In this document: piece by piece, positions 32,934 through 43,621 of the stretch | How the letters are laid out: each line of letters starts with the position of its first letter | How positions within the stretch are numbered: position 1 is the stretch's first letter | Origin: Phlyctochytrium arcticum | Taxonomy: Eukaryota; Chytridiomycota; Chytridiomycetes; Chytridiales; Chytridiaceae | Direction: 5' to 3' | Assembly: GCA_025602905.1 (NCBI GenBank) | Contig: JAHLKI010000036.1 | Span: 62,001 to 126,000, forward strand | Length of the DNA stretch: 64,000 nt | Notes under the pieces: generated by a model | Database searches by the model: none | The model's input: only the letters and a program-made list of their open reading frames with translations | What the model was told of the DNA's origin: nothing | Translations under genes and position numbers: made by a program

Positions 32934-33643
32934 CTAAACTCCTACGGCCTGTAGTAACCCGCCCGCGGGCGCTACAGGTCCCCCAGGGGGTGGAGGATAC
33001 GACTCTCCCGTAGCTGAAGTAGCAGCAGCCCCTCCGCCCTCGTAAATTGCCCGCATTTCGGTGTCATCGCAGACGTCGATGGGCGCAAATCCCTTTGAAT
33101 TGATGACTTTTCGCGACGCGCCTTGCTCAAGTAAAAGTTGGACAATGTCGCGTGCACCCAGAAATGTGGCTATTTGATGTCGTTTAGTGAACTAATCTCG
33201 TGTTGTGTTATCTAGGCATAACTCACCTAGATGCAATGCCGTGTTTCCTCCCTACGGAAAGCATCAAAGTTAGCAAGAGTAACATCCGTAAAAGACAACG
33301 GAACGCGTACCCCAAATTGCGTATCCAGATCATCTTTCAACGTTCGCTCCACAATATCCCGCGCTATGGTATCCTGCCCGCACAGAATTGCCATCTGCAA
33401 TGGTGTAATACTGCCGATATACGCGCCAAGGAACTTGTACGCATCCAGCTCGACTTCGGAATCAAATTTTGCGGAAGGATCGCGATGTTTCTGCGATGTC
33501 AAGGTCTTGTCATTGAGGAGCAGGGTACGGACGGACGCTGAGTCGCCAGCCTTTATTGCTGCATCAAATCATTAGTGTCAAAGTATATGGTAAATAGAAG
33601 GCAAGAGACCGAAACCACACTTACATTTGAAGAGGTCGTCCAT
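32934..33643 (-). CDS. Small ankyrin-repeat protein, 175 residues
   Basis: Exons 33625-33643, 33311-33558, 33227-33251 and 32934-33169 on the minus strand, with phase kept at all joins. The product begins MDDLFKSIKAGDSASVRTLLL, a capping ankyrin helix pair. It contains TPLQMAILCGQDTIARDIVE and the canonical repeat GNTALHLATFLGARDIVQLL, then NSKGFAPIDVCDD. The tail is Gly/Ala/Pro-rich. Ankyrin repeats mediate protein binding; the partner is unknown. Exon 3 is only 25 bases and encodes the GGNTALHL corner. Nothing suggests catalysis. Confidence 0.8.
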
Positions 33644-34023
33644 TGTAATGATGCGCAGACTACTCGTTCACCGCGTATTCGATTGCGTCTTGGGTTGGGT
33701 CAGACAGCTGTACGATAAAAACTTGCAAATACAAACTTACACTCACATTTTTTTTGACTGAATAACGCTGGCGAGTAGAAATCGGGAAAACAAACAAAAG
33801 CAATGACAAAGTCCATCACGTAAGCACGCCTTTCGAGCCATTTCGCGTTTTTGACATTTATTCTGCAGGAGGAGGAGGGGAGCTTTTACGTCTATGAACA
33901 TTGAATATTCCAATACAAGCAAAATTGTACAGGAAACAAAGGGGGGGTCTATGGGTATGACATAATGTTGAGTGAACACGAAAGAGGACGTAGAGGGAAG
34001 AAGCATGTCAAAGCAATAGGGCT
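33644..34023. other. Intergenic region
   Basis: Between the ankyrin gene start and the RasGEF 3' end. No gene was seen. Confidence 0.5.
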
Positions 34024-37000
34024 TTAGTGCTGGGAAGTAGTTGCGCTGCTGGTTTGCACACTTCCTTGACGTTTCTTGAGAGCCTTTAGATCCACGTCTT
34101 TCAAACTTGGCACCGGGGGCGGCGGCGGCGATGCCCGATCATATTCTGGAGACATGGCCATCTGATGTATTGACATGGCGCTTTTGCTTGCCATTGAGCC
34201 TGCAGCCGACCCCAAGGATGACTTTGCGAAAATCTCGGCAGCATGGTGCTGACCAGGCTCCCCAACCCCAACCGGGGTTCCTGCTACCGTATCTGCCCCA
34301 AGAACATCGTCCATGAATCGCCCAGTTTCTTTCTCAAGAGCAAACTCGCGGAGGTGGGTGAGAACGATCGCACCCGAATCTTTGTCGGCTGCGGGGGGAT
34401 ACAGGGATGTTCCAAGCCGGAATGCGTCAAGCTCGGCAGCGATCGTGTACAGGTCGTAGTACTTTTGAAAGTGTATCATTCGTGATGGAGAGTAGTCAGG
34501 GTGGAATTGATGGTTGGAGGCAGATGAGTTGACCATCGCAGGTGGTCCGGAGGTAGAGGATGACGAGGCAGCGTTAGAGGTCGGTGAAGGGTCTCCTGTT
34601 GTAGCAGAGTTGGATTCCTCATCCGCAGCACTATGAACACTGGCGTCTCCTGTCGCGGTACGGGTGCGTGCTCCCTTGCGGCGAGCTCTTGTTGCAAAGT
34701 AGGTTGGGGTGTCCATAGTAGTAGTCGAGCCTGCTAGTGCTGCCGCGTCGTCGAGATAACCTGGAGCATCGTAATGGATATCGAGCAAATCACCCATGTA
34801 TGCCGCTAAAGAATTAAAAAATGAAACAAGGGTAAGTCATAAATTCTTGCCAGACAAGATCCAGTCTCTTCACTCACGTAAAAACGGAATTGCTGGTGCG
34901 GACACATCTTTAAATTCTGCCCAATACCTAGCATATCCATCTTTCGGTTCCAACAATGCCATCAACCCTTGAAACACGTCCAGATGCTTGGCCGAGAGAG
35001 CCTCCCAAGCGCTGGTTGCTCTGACAATAGCCGGTTTCTTCAGTGCAGCCACAATGGCAAAGAGCGCATTATAGTTGTGAATGGCGCGGCAGGCCGTGGC
35101 AATCTTGATGAGTTGTTTCAGAATCTTGGCTTTACGCTTGGTCGAGTCTTCGCGGATGACGATGGTCGCGATGTACGATACAATCTGGAATCGAGGATTA
35201 GTGAGACGCTCAAGTTCAGAAATTGACGCAGGTCGATGCTTACCAAGCGGAACCATGTCACATATTCCAAAAGCACCTTCAGTCCTACGTCCCTTGACCC
35301 ACCTCGTCTCGCGACTGGCCGTGCTAATACTCGTAAGTAGGTATCGGGCCGGATTTGCCGGAAATAGAATTGATCCACATTCGTGATTTCTCGCGCAAAT
35401 TGCTCGGGTGTCCAGACGAGGGCCCAGGGTTTGGTATTGTCATTCATGACCCCGCGTTTGTATTGGAAGGGAGGGATATATTGGAGAGTGTACCAGGACA
35501 AACGCTACCGTGACAAAAAAGGTCAGGTTTCATGTTTGCAACCCAACGCTTTAAAGAAACATACCTGTTCACGGATAGCTTGACTCAACTTTTGGCCATC
35601 ACCAAAACTGAGGCCACTGACATGCTCCAGGAATGCCATCAGAGTAATATAGAGCTCTCGATCGCCCTGAAAATCGTGCCAGTGGTTTTTGACCCACATA
35701 AGCAGGACGCGAATGGCCCGCGACTGAATATGTTTCCGGTGTTTTTTCAAAAACTGGTCATCGGTTTGATGGATGACATGAGGAACGGTTGGGTGAGTTG
35801 TCGTTATCGTGGGACTTGCAGCCGAATCCGTTGCGGTGGTAGAATCAGTCATGGCGCCTGAAGTGGCAGACGTGTCACCCGGTCCATCCACCGACGCGTC
35901 ACTTTCACCAGCTACATCGGACGCTGCACTGTCCATACCCGACGCTTCATGGCCTGAAGTCTTGAGTCCACCCGTTCCGCCTTTCCCAATCCCTCCAGCT
36001 GAAACGGCCAAATCTTGATCCATATCGACATTATACCACTCAATCAATGCAGCTAGCACTTTTCCAGCGGGCATGAAAAACCGATAGGTGGCCAGAAACA
36101 CTTCGGCAAACGACATATCTTGCCCCAATGGGAATATGAGCGCATCGAGCAAGTCGTCCGGTTTGCCGGCTGTGAGAATCCTGGGGCCTCCGGGGTAGAG
36201 CGGAGCGCCTTGATACAGGGTCGGAATCGGTCCATCGTGGAAAATGTCCAGGGGGCGGTACGTGCATGCCACATCCTCCAGAATCTCGGGGTCGAGATTC
36301 ATCTTCCCAGGCGCTTCAGACTCGAGCCGTGACTCCCACAGGCCGTCATGGCGTATGGATTCTATAAATGCATGGGTGCGGAGAAGACTGACTACGGCAT
36401 CTCGGGGCGAATTTGGTGATGCTGGGCGCCGCGAGCCGTAGATGGATTGTAAGGTAACGGGGTCCGGGAATTCGTTTTCCTCCGCCATGCCCTCCAGCCG
36501 TTGTTTAGATGCCTCATACGTGAATTTGGCGTACCAATCGCGAAAGTTGCGGGACGCCGAGCGCCGATGGGAATCGCTGCCGCTTTTCACGGGGGGCACA
36601 GGTGTTGTTGCGACCGACGTATGTGAAGCGTGAGGGTTTGGGGAGCCCGGTTGTTGTGCAGAGTAACTGGTAGGTGTGCCTTGACTCTGGGATCCCATTC
36701 CACTGGAATTGCCGAGTGAATGCGCCAACCGAGATCCGGAACTGGGTCCGGCCGAATCAGCAGTACCGGCAAAACTACTCACGCCCACAGTACTTTTTAG
36801 CGATGGTGTACTGGGACTACCCCCTACATCGTTCTCCAGTCCTGCTGTAGCCAATGGCGACGAGGAGGGTATAGTCGATGCTGCGCGCTTTCCTTTTCGC
36901 GCGCCAACTCCCGAACCGCCCGGGGATACCGCAGCAGCGCCTGCATTGCTGGAAGCTATACCGCCAGTGCCAGAAGACGACAGGGATGGGGCCTTTTGTA

Positions 37001-38831
37001 ACGAGGAGCTAGGTTCTGTTGTCACCGGCGAGTCGTTCTCGCTATTACCGGATAGGGGTGGAAGGCTGCTGCTGATAGGGCCGCTTGTAGCAGGTGCGAT
37101 TTTTTTGCTGCGAGCAAAAGCAAACAGATCTGTTTTTCCTGTCCGAGGAGTTTTGACCTGTTGCGGCTGTGGTGGCAGCATTTTATCTTTTCCAGCGTAA
37201 CCGATACTTCCTGCCTGTTCCTTGGCCACCGGTTCCTTGACCAATACCTTCGCAGGCTCAACAACCGAGACCGGAAGCACAGTCTCTTTCACCAGCTGCT
37301 CTTTGGCCGTCTGCTGTTCCTTCTCAGCAATAGCAACCGATACCGCAACATCAGCACCCGTCCAGGCCTCCCGATCGCGTCCCGGAATCGTATTCTCCCT
37401 CACCAGAGCGGACCCATCGTACGATTCAAAAACCGGCTTGTATTCCGTGGCCACCTTTTGATCCGACAATTCGTCTATGGATGCATGTACTCCAAGTTTG
37501 GCAACTTTCTGGGCCACATCGGTATGCAAATCTTGCAAAAGCGTTTGAATGCGTGGGCCCGAGATACTGCGCCGATGAATGATGGTGGGAGTGCGACCCA
37601 CTGGCAACGATGGTGCAGCAGCTGCAATGTTTGACCCCAGAAAGAAATCAGTCGCGCTGGGTCGTTTCATTTGCGGCATGCCCTCCTCATCATCATCGTC
37701 CCAGGTTGACGCTACTGGCACCGCATGAACTGTGGTCACAGCCGCGACAACAGCTCCACCACCACCACCATTACCACCTTGATGTGCAAGTTGGTTTGCA
37801 TACTCCTGATGTAACTTATCGAGGGCGGGCATAGCTGGTACCGGCGCGGGCGCTACCTTTGACAATTCCACTATCCCAGTGCCAGAAGCAGACCGCTTAA
37901 GTCGGCTAACCAGGGCATTGAACCCTCCACCGACACCTCCCGAAGACGCGCCTTTGGTTGAAGCTGCCGGGCTTTTGTTGGTTGTGCTCGAAGCAGAGGC
38001 GGGCAAGTCTCCACTGTCAGATGATGTCCCCAAATCGCTCGTCACGCCATGGAATGCTTGTTCAATGGATGCATAAATGGCGGCATTGTCCAGCGTCTTT
38101 TTTCGTCGCGCGAATTTGGGGGTTCGGATGCCTGATGCTTTCCGTTCCTCTTTCGGGGAGACGGGGGTTGGGGGAACGGCGGGGATCGCCGCCGACGATG
38201 CAAGTGGGGGAGTATCTCTTCCTGTTGATGCATGTGGGACGGTGGTGGCGGGTTGTTGGGAAGGCGTTGTTGTTGTTGTTGAGGCGGCCGATGAGACCGG
38301 ACTTGCTAGGACGGGGGAAGTCAAGACTGGAGGAGAAAATGTGCTTTGGGTCAACGTCGGGCGTCTGCTGGGTATCGTGCCCGCCGGAAGCACAGGAGCA
38401 GGAGGTAATGACATGGAAGGAATAAGCGCAGGATCCAGAATCGGGGCATGTCCCATTGCTTGTCCGTTGTTGATCCCCCCGCCGGTACTACTCACAAGAG
38501 ATGTGGACGCCCGCTGCATCAATGCCGCTTCGGCCATCGCGGCCATCGGTCCCGCCGGTCCCGGATGTTGACTATTTCGCTTTGACGTCCCGCCGCCCCG
38601 CGATATCCGCTCAGCATGTACATTCGACCCTCCGGTGGAACTCACAGTGGATTGACGCCCCAATGCAATATTGGAGCCTGATGCACTCCCACCGACCACT
38701 TTCCCATCAATACAGTCCCGACATCGGACACACCCGGAACAATCTGATTCCTTTGTACAGGTAGTACCGCTCTGTTTGTGGATACGGGCCGTGCCGCTGC
38801 ACACATTGCACCGGCCCGTCAAATACGACAT
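34024..38831 (-). CDS. Large Ras guanine-nucleotide exchange factor with Cys-rich N terminus
   Basis: Activates a Ras/Rap-type GTPase by catalysing GDP release. Four exons on the minus strand: 35565-38831, 35244-35504, 34878-35184 and 34024-34805, giving 1,538 residues. The first 45 residues are Cys-rich (GRCNVCSG, then CSGCVRCRDC), probably a zinc site of DnaJ-finger appearance. About 750 residues of Ser/Thr/Pro/Gly-rich sequence follow. The RasGEF-N (REM) module is near 845-1075 (MSFAEVFLATYRFFMPAG) and is interrupted by a Ser/Thr-rich insert of about 75 residues. The catalytic domain spans about 1110-1430 (TPEQFAREIT, CRAIHNYNALFAIVAAL, FQKYYDLYTIA), again with a low-complexity insert of about 95 residues between MGDLLDIHYDAP and the helical hairpin region. 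Cdc25/BUD5-like partner choice cannot be told from sequence. Confidence 0.9.
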
Positions 38832-39242
38832 TCTAAGCGTGAGGAGGGTTCAAATGGCCGGTTTGCGACAGACTAAAGAGATTACCAGTGCGGTCAGTTG
38901 AGGTTAGAGGTTGGGAGAGGCAAGTGACTACCATTACCTTTTGACAATTGTTTTGCTTTTGTCTTCTAGGTAGCGCCTGGCTGATTAACGAAATTTGAGG
39001 GTTTTGGTCCCGCCAAAGCTGAACTTGCTTGCGTAAGCAAAACACCGCCTCTCACGTGTGTGCGAACTTAACGTTTTTCCGCGTTTTGGTCCATTTGGAA
39101 TCTGGGATTATCTGGGGGGGATCTGAGGATCAGAGCGTCAACAGAGCCGATTATAAGAATGACATTAAATAACCACTACACGCAATGAACTCAAAATGAA
39201 AAGAAACACCACAAACATAAAACAAATGAAGTCCAAACCAAA
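38832..39242. other. Intergenic region
   Basis: RasGEF promoter side and 3' end of the transporter gene. No gene was seen. Confidence 0.5.
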
Positions 39243-42200
39243 CTAATTCAAGTTCAACCATCCCATAACCGGATACCCAATCGCCAATACAACAACCCAT
39301 GCCACAACCGAACTCGGTACTCCCACTTTCAAGAAATCGCCAACCGAGACCCAGGGGTTACCCGCCGAATCTTCCAGTGAGATGGCGTTCATGTTGGGGA
39401 AGGAGGAGACGGGGAGACCCATGGCGCCTGAACACATTAACGCTATAAAAAAGAAAAAGGGATTAGATGTGGTTGAGGGTTGGGAGTGGGGAGACAGGGG
39501 GTTTACCTGCTGCCATGACCAGAGTATTGGCTTTCGGGTCGGGAAGTTCTTGACCGACTTTCAGGATAATGGGGAGGATAATCAGTGCTCCAACGGTATG
39601 ACTAATAAACGTGGTCACAAACAAGACCAGACCCGAGAAGAGGGCCAGGCAGTAAAACGGCGAAAGGTCCTTCAGGTAAGGCACAAGGGAATTGGCAATG
39701 GAAGCCAGGAGACCGGACGAGTCGACCGCTTTTCCAAGGGCAATGCCTCCCATGGCAAGCATGACAACCGACCAGAGCATCGAGTTCCAATCGTCTTTGG
39801 TGAGCATACCGGTCCCGTAAAACGCAATAATGGGGACAATGGCAATAACGCCCATATCGCCGACCACACCTTCCATAGCCGATTCCATGCACCAGAGGGC
39901 AATGGTCAGGAAACAGACGCCAATAATGTACCACTGGGTTTTGGTCAATGGGTGTTCGGAGAAATAGGATTGGTGGCCAAAGAGTTCGGGCGGGGCGGCG
40001 GCTTCAGATTCCGAGGGGCGGTAGATGAAGAGGAGTAGGGCCCAGATGATTAGGTCGATGGTGATGGCGACGGGGATGGCGACGGCAAACCATTCTAGCC
40101 AGGAGGGAGCGGGCGACATGGTACCGATAGCGATAATGTTTTGCGGGGAGGCGATGGGGGAGGCCATGCCGCCGACATTGGCTGCGAGAGCAATGCCCAT
40201 AATCAGACATTTCGCATACGGAGAGCCGTAGGACAAATTCCGCAGGATGGGCTGAAGTCATAGTATGTTAGCCATGACCGCCTCCAACTCTTTAGAACGC
40301 TCAAAAAATAAGACTTACCGAGACCAAAGAGAAACACAGCACGGGCGCGGCAACGTTTGAAATCCACATACTGGCAAAAGTACTCACAAACATATTGGCC
40401 AGCAAGACACTCTGCGGGCGACTCCCCGCCTTGCGAAGCACAATGGACGCCATGCCTTTGGCAATATTGTGTTTGCTCAGCGCCGCAGCAAGCGAGAAAC
40501 CACCCAGGAGCAACATGATGACGGGCCCAAACATGTCTGAAAAGATGCGTTTGGCGGCATCTTTGGCCGAGAGACGGTGGAAGGTGGGCGGGTCTTCGGG
40601 GGTCGTGATTATCGCCGGCTGGCGAAGTACACGCAAGAGGACAACGAGGAATGGGACCAGAATTGCGGTAATAAAGAGAGGCAACACTTCGAATGCCCAG
40701 AGAAGGGACGCAAATACCAAAATGGCCAGACAATTGCGTTGTTCAGGTGCTTCAAACGTCGGGTACAAGAGGAGGAACCCAAACACCGACAGACAAAAAA
40801 CAAGTTTGATAATTTGGGCCGAAACCACGGCTGGGATGGACAACGAGTGTCCAAACAAGGATAGTGTCACGGTTCGTTCCCCTTCCACGGGGTCAACTTT
40901 GGAGGGTCGCAGTCCAATGGTTTCCCGCCGCCTTTCTTGCTCAATCATGTCTTTCCAAATCGTATTCCGCTCCCAAATGATACGCTCCCGTAAATGTCCC
41001 TTGAGCTCAGTCAATGCCAGCTCCACTTTTCCGTCGTTATTAATGCGGGCATACAGGCTAATGACCTTGTCAGTAGCTTCATCGAGGCCTTCCTTGGTAT
41101 GGGGCAGGAAGGGGTAACCCAAATCCACCTTGGAGACCATATACTGACGACGCAATTTGTTCCCCGTGACCTTGTCATACTTTTTGAGGATTTTGCTAAA
41201 GCCGGTATAATTCAGCTCGATGTAGTCTTTGAGTTCATTTAAAGCAATAAAGAGGTCCGTGGCACGCTTGCCAAAGCGGGTTCGATGTGCTTTAAGGGCT
41301 TTGAGAGGCCAGATAAGCGAAGGCAGGTGTGCATCGCCAAAATGAGAGTTTTCATTGTCTCCCGCGCCACTGAGGTGGCGACCCCGATTATTGTTGGAGT
41401 TTACGCGACGAGGCCATGTACCATTAGCGTAGGTGTTGGGAACCGAAGCTGGGGTAGATGATGTAGACCCGTGGGATGCACGGTGTTGGATTTCCGCAGG
41501 CAGGCTGTCTTCCACTTCGATGACATTAGCTGACGCTCTTCGACGCGGTGAAGCTGGACGACCCCCAGGAGTATTGGCGCCAACGGCAGACGGAGCGCGG
41601 CCCATTTCAAAATCCTCTACAGCCAAGATATCATCCGCCAACATGTCGACTTCCTGAAATAACTGTCGCTCTTTTCGGGAATAAAAGCGGGAAATCTTTT
41701 CTAGTTGTTCATCCAAAGCTTGGGAAAAGTACGCATTGGCCTCTTCGGGTGTCAGTTCTCCCAAAAAGGGGCGGTTGGGATCTTCCACCAAGAGGGGAGA
41801 ATTTTCCCCGCTACCATCGCCGCCGGCTTCTATATCTTGTGGTGACGCCGGCAGGCGTGCCACTCCAAGCATTGCTTTCTCGATAGCATAGATGGTTTTC
41901 TTGAGCTGGGAATAGGCCCTGGGAAACAATAGGGTGAGTTTGAGATATTCAAAAATTAAGAGGTAGAATAGAAACTTACAGGTAGCTCTCTTGCCATTCC
42001 GGAGAGGCATTCAACTGGATAGAGTGGGAAAACTTCATGATGTAAGTATCAGGGACGGCTACTGCTACGTGGGGCTGTTGTTTTTGCTGTTGCTGCTGCT
42101 GACTGTCGGGTTTGCTTATTTCGCCAGGATCGTTTTCGTCGGATTCAAGGCGCTCGTATCTGGACGAGAGGACTCTAAGTTTGAGAGAGGGGCTAGTAGC

Positions 42201-42614
42201 CTTGGTTTCAAAGCGTAAGTTTAAAAAACCGGAAAGCCAGGTTCTTGTGTTGTAAAGGAAGCGAAAGGCCTGTTGCTTGGCGGTCAAGGCAAGATCCTCG
42301 GGATCGTCGTCTTCGTCGTCGTGGGGATTGTTGCCGGTATCGATCCGGTCCACCACGAACTGCCGGGGGCCTAAACGTCCAGGGGGTTGTACTAGTAGTC
42401 TTGTTCGTTTTTCAAGACTGCTGCTGCCTTGGTTGTTGTTTTCCTCGTCGTCGTCGTCGCCAAGCGGAGTTGTGGAAAACTTGGTTGCAGAGGGTTTTGT
42501 CGTTGTCGTCGTCGCGTCTCTTTCGCGCAGTCGTGCCAGTCGAGCAGCTTGAGGAGTTCCGGCAGTTCCAGGACCAGGAGAATTCCTTCCGCGGGAGTCA
42601 GCGACGGCCAGCAT
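39243..42614 (-). CDS. SPX-domain phosphate transporter, Pho87/Pho90/Pho91 type
   Basis: Low-affinity phosphate permease with an N-terminal SPX domain that senses inositol pyrophosphates and a DASS/ArsB-type membrane part. Exons on the minus strand are 41980-42614, 40319-41918, 39507-40251 and 39243-39442, giving 1,059 residues. SPX begins MKFSHSIQLNASPEW and resumes after the intron with YSQLKKTIYAIEKAM; its late helix has the lysine-rich FSKILKKYDKVTG phosphate cluster. Transmembrane segments follow, with conserved SNVAAPVL, GMASPIASPQNI and SHTVGALIILPI motifs. SPX normally starts at the protein N terminus, but here the frame is open for another 192 codons upstream. The ATG at 42038 (869-residue product) is therefore the main alternative start. 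Plasma membrane and vacuole are both possible sites. Confidence 0.92.
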
Positions 42615-43384
42615 TCTACAGCTTCAACGACCAAGTCTTAAAGCATGCAACGTACTAGGTATGTGGGTAGGGAGTTTCTGTAAGTGGTCCCTTCCGCACC
42701 GACATCAAAACAAGGGCTAAGTTTTGTAGCGGAGCTCGTTTCTCAAGGCCAAGCGTCTCGAATTGGTTGCCGTGGTCTCTGTAACTGCCATACAGAACTC
42801 TTTGTGGTGCCGGTTGAGCCTACTTTTTACTTTGGTCTCGGGAAGTACTGGGGATTCTGCTGTTGGCGTTGACAGCGTTGAAAGCGCGCTTGGCCCGGAG
42901 CTATAAACCTGCATGTCAGCCATAGGGTTGGGCCCTCGCCTTTCGGAGGGATCTCGGCCCCAACGGACAGACAACGAAGAACGCTGCCAAAAAGTAAAGG
43001 ACAGAGGAAGAAATTCCAACATGGACAAGACGTCTTGATTCACGGACAAGGCCAGGCATCAGCATCAAGGAGCGGTTTGTATATGCAATCACGTCCGTGA
43101 TGCACTCTCGCCCCGGCATCAATAAGCTGTCTTTGCTGCAGCTACCTTATACAGGAAAAGTAGAGACATCCCAGCTACTTATATTACTCTAGGTTTCTTG
43201 GGCCGAGAAGAATGCCCAGGACATCTTCATGGCTAAAATCTGGGAAGCGAAATGTCTCGCCAGAGACCGGTGGCGGTGCACCAGAAAGTTGGGCCGCAGC
43301 CTCGCGATAGAATTTCCAGTCGCAACTTTTTCCTACACCAGCAGCCAGCATCCCACTATATATATAGTCTTTTCTTCCCGGTGC

Positions 43385-43408
43385 CAGCAGCAGCAGCAGC
43401 AGCAGCAG
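43385..43408 (+). repeat. (CAG)8 microsatellite
   Basis: Eight exact CAG units about 215 bases before the start codon of the SH3 membrane protein, possibly in its 5' leader. Confidence 0.9.
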
Positions 43409-43450
43409 TAAACCCGGCTACGACAAGGATCCGGTAGAGTCGACACCGGC

Positions 43451-43468
43451 GACGACGACGACGACGAC
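43451..43468 (+). repeat. (GAC)6 microsatellite
   Basis: Six exact GAC units, 42 bases after the CAG tract. Confidence 0.9.
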
Positions 43469-43621
43469 GGCGGCTAGATATAGAGTAAGCTTGCAGTTTG
43501 CAGTCTCAAAGCCTTTACAAGTAGGCTAATGCTCGTCCTTTTTCTAGCGACGACCAGCATCAAACACTCATCAATAGAATAGACTAGAAACAGCACGAGA
43601 ACCCAAAGCTCCAAGAAAAAA

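Larger units (their letters stand above)
42615..43621. promoter_or_regulatory. Divergent promoter region with microsatellites
   Basis: About 1 kb between the phosphate transporter (minus) and the SH3 membrane protein (plus). It holds (CAG)8 and (GAC)6 tracts near the plus-strand gene. No gene was recognised. Confidence 0.5.
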
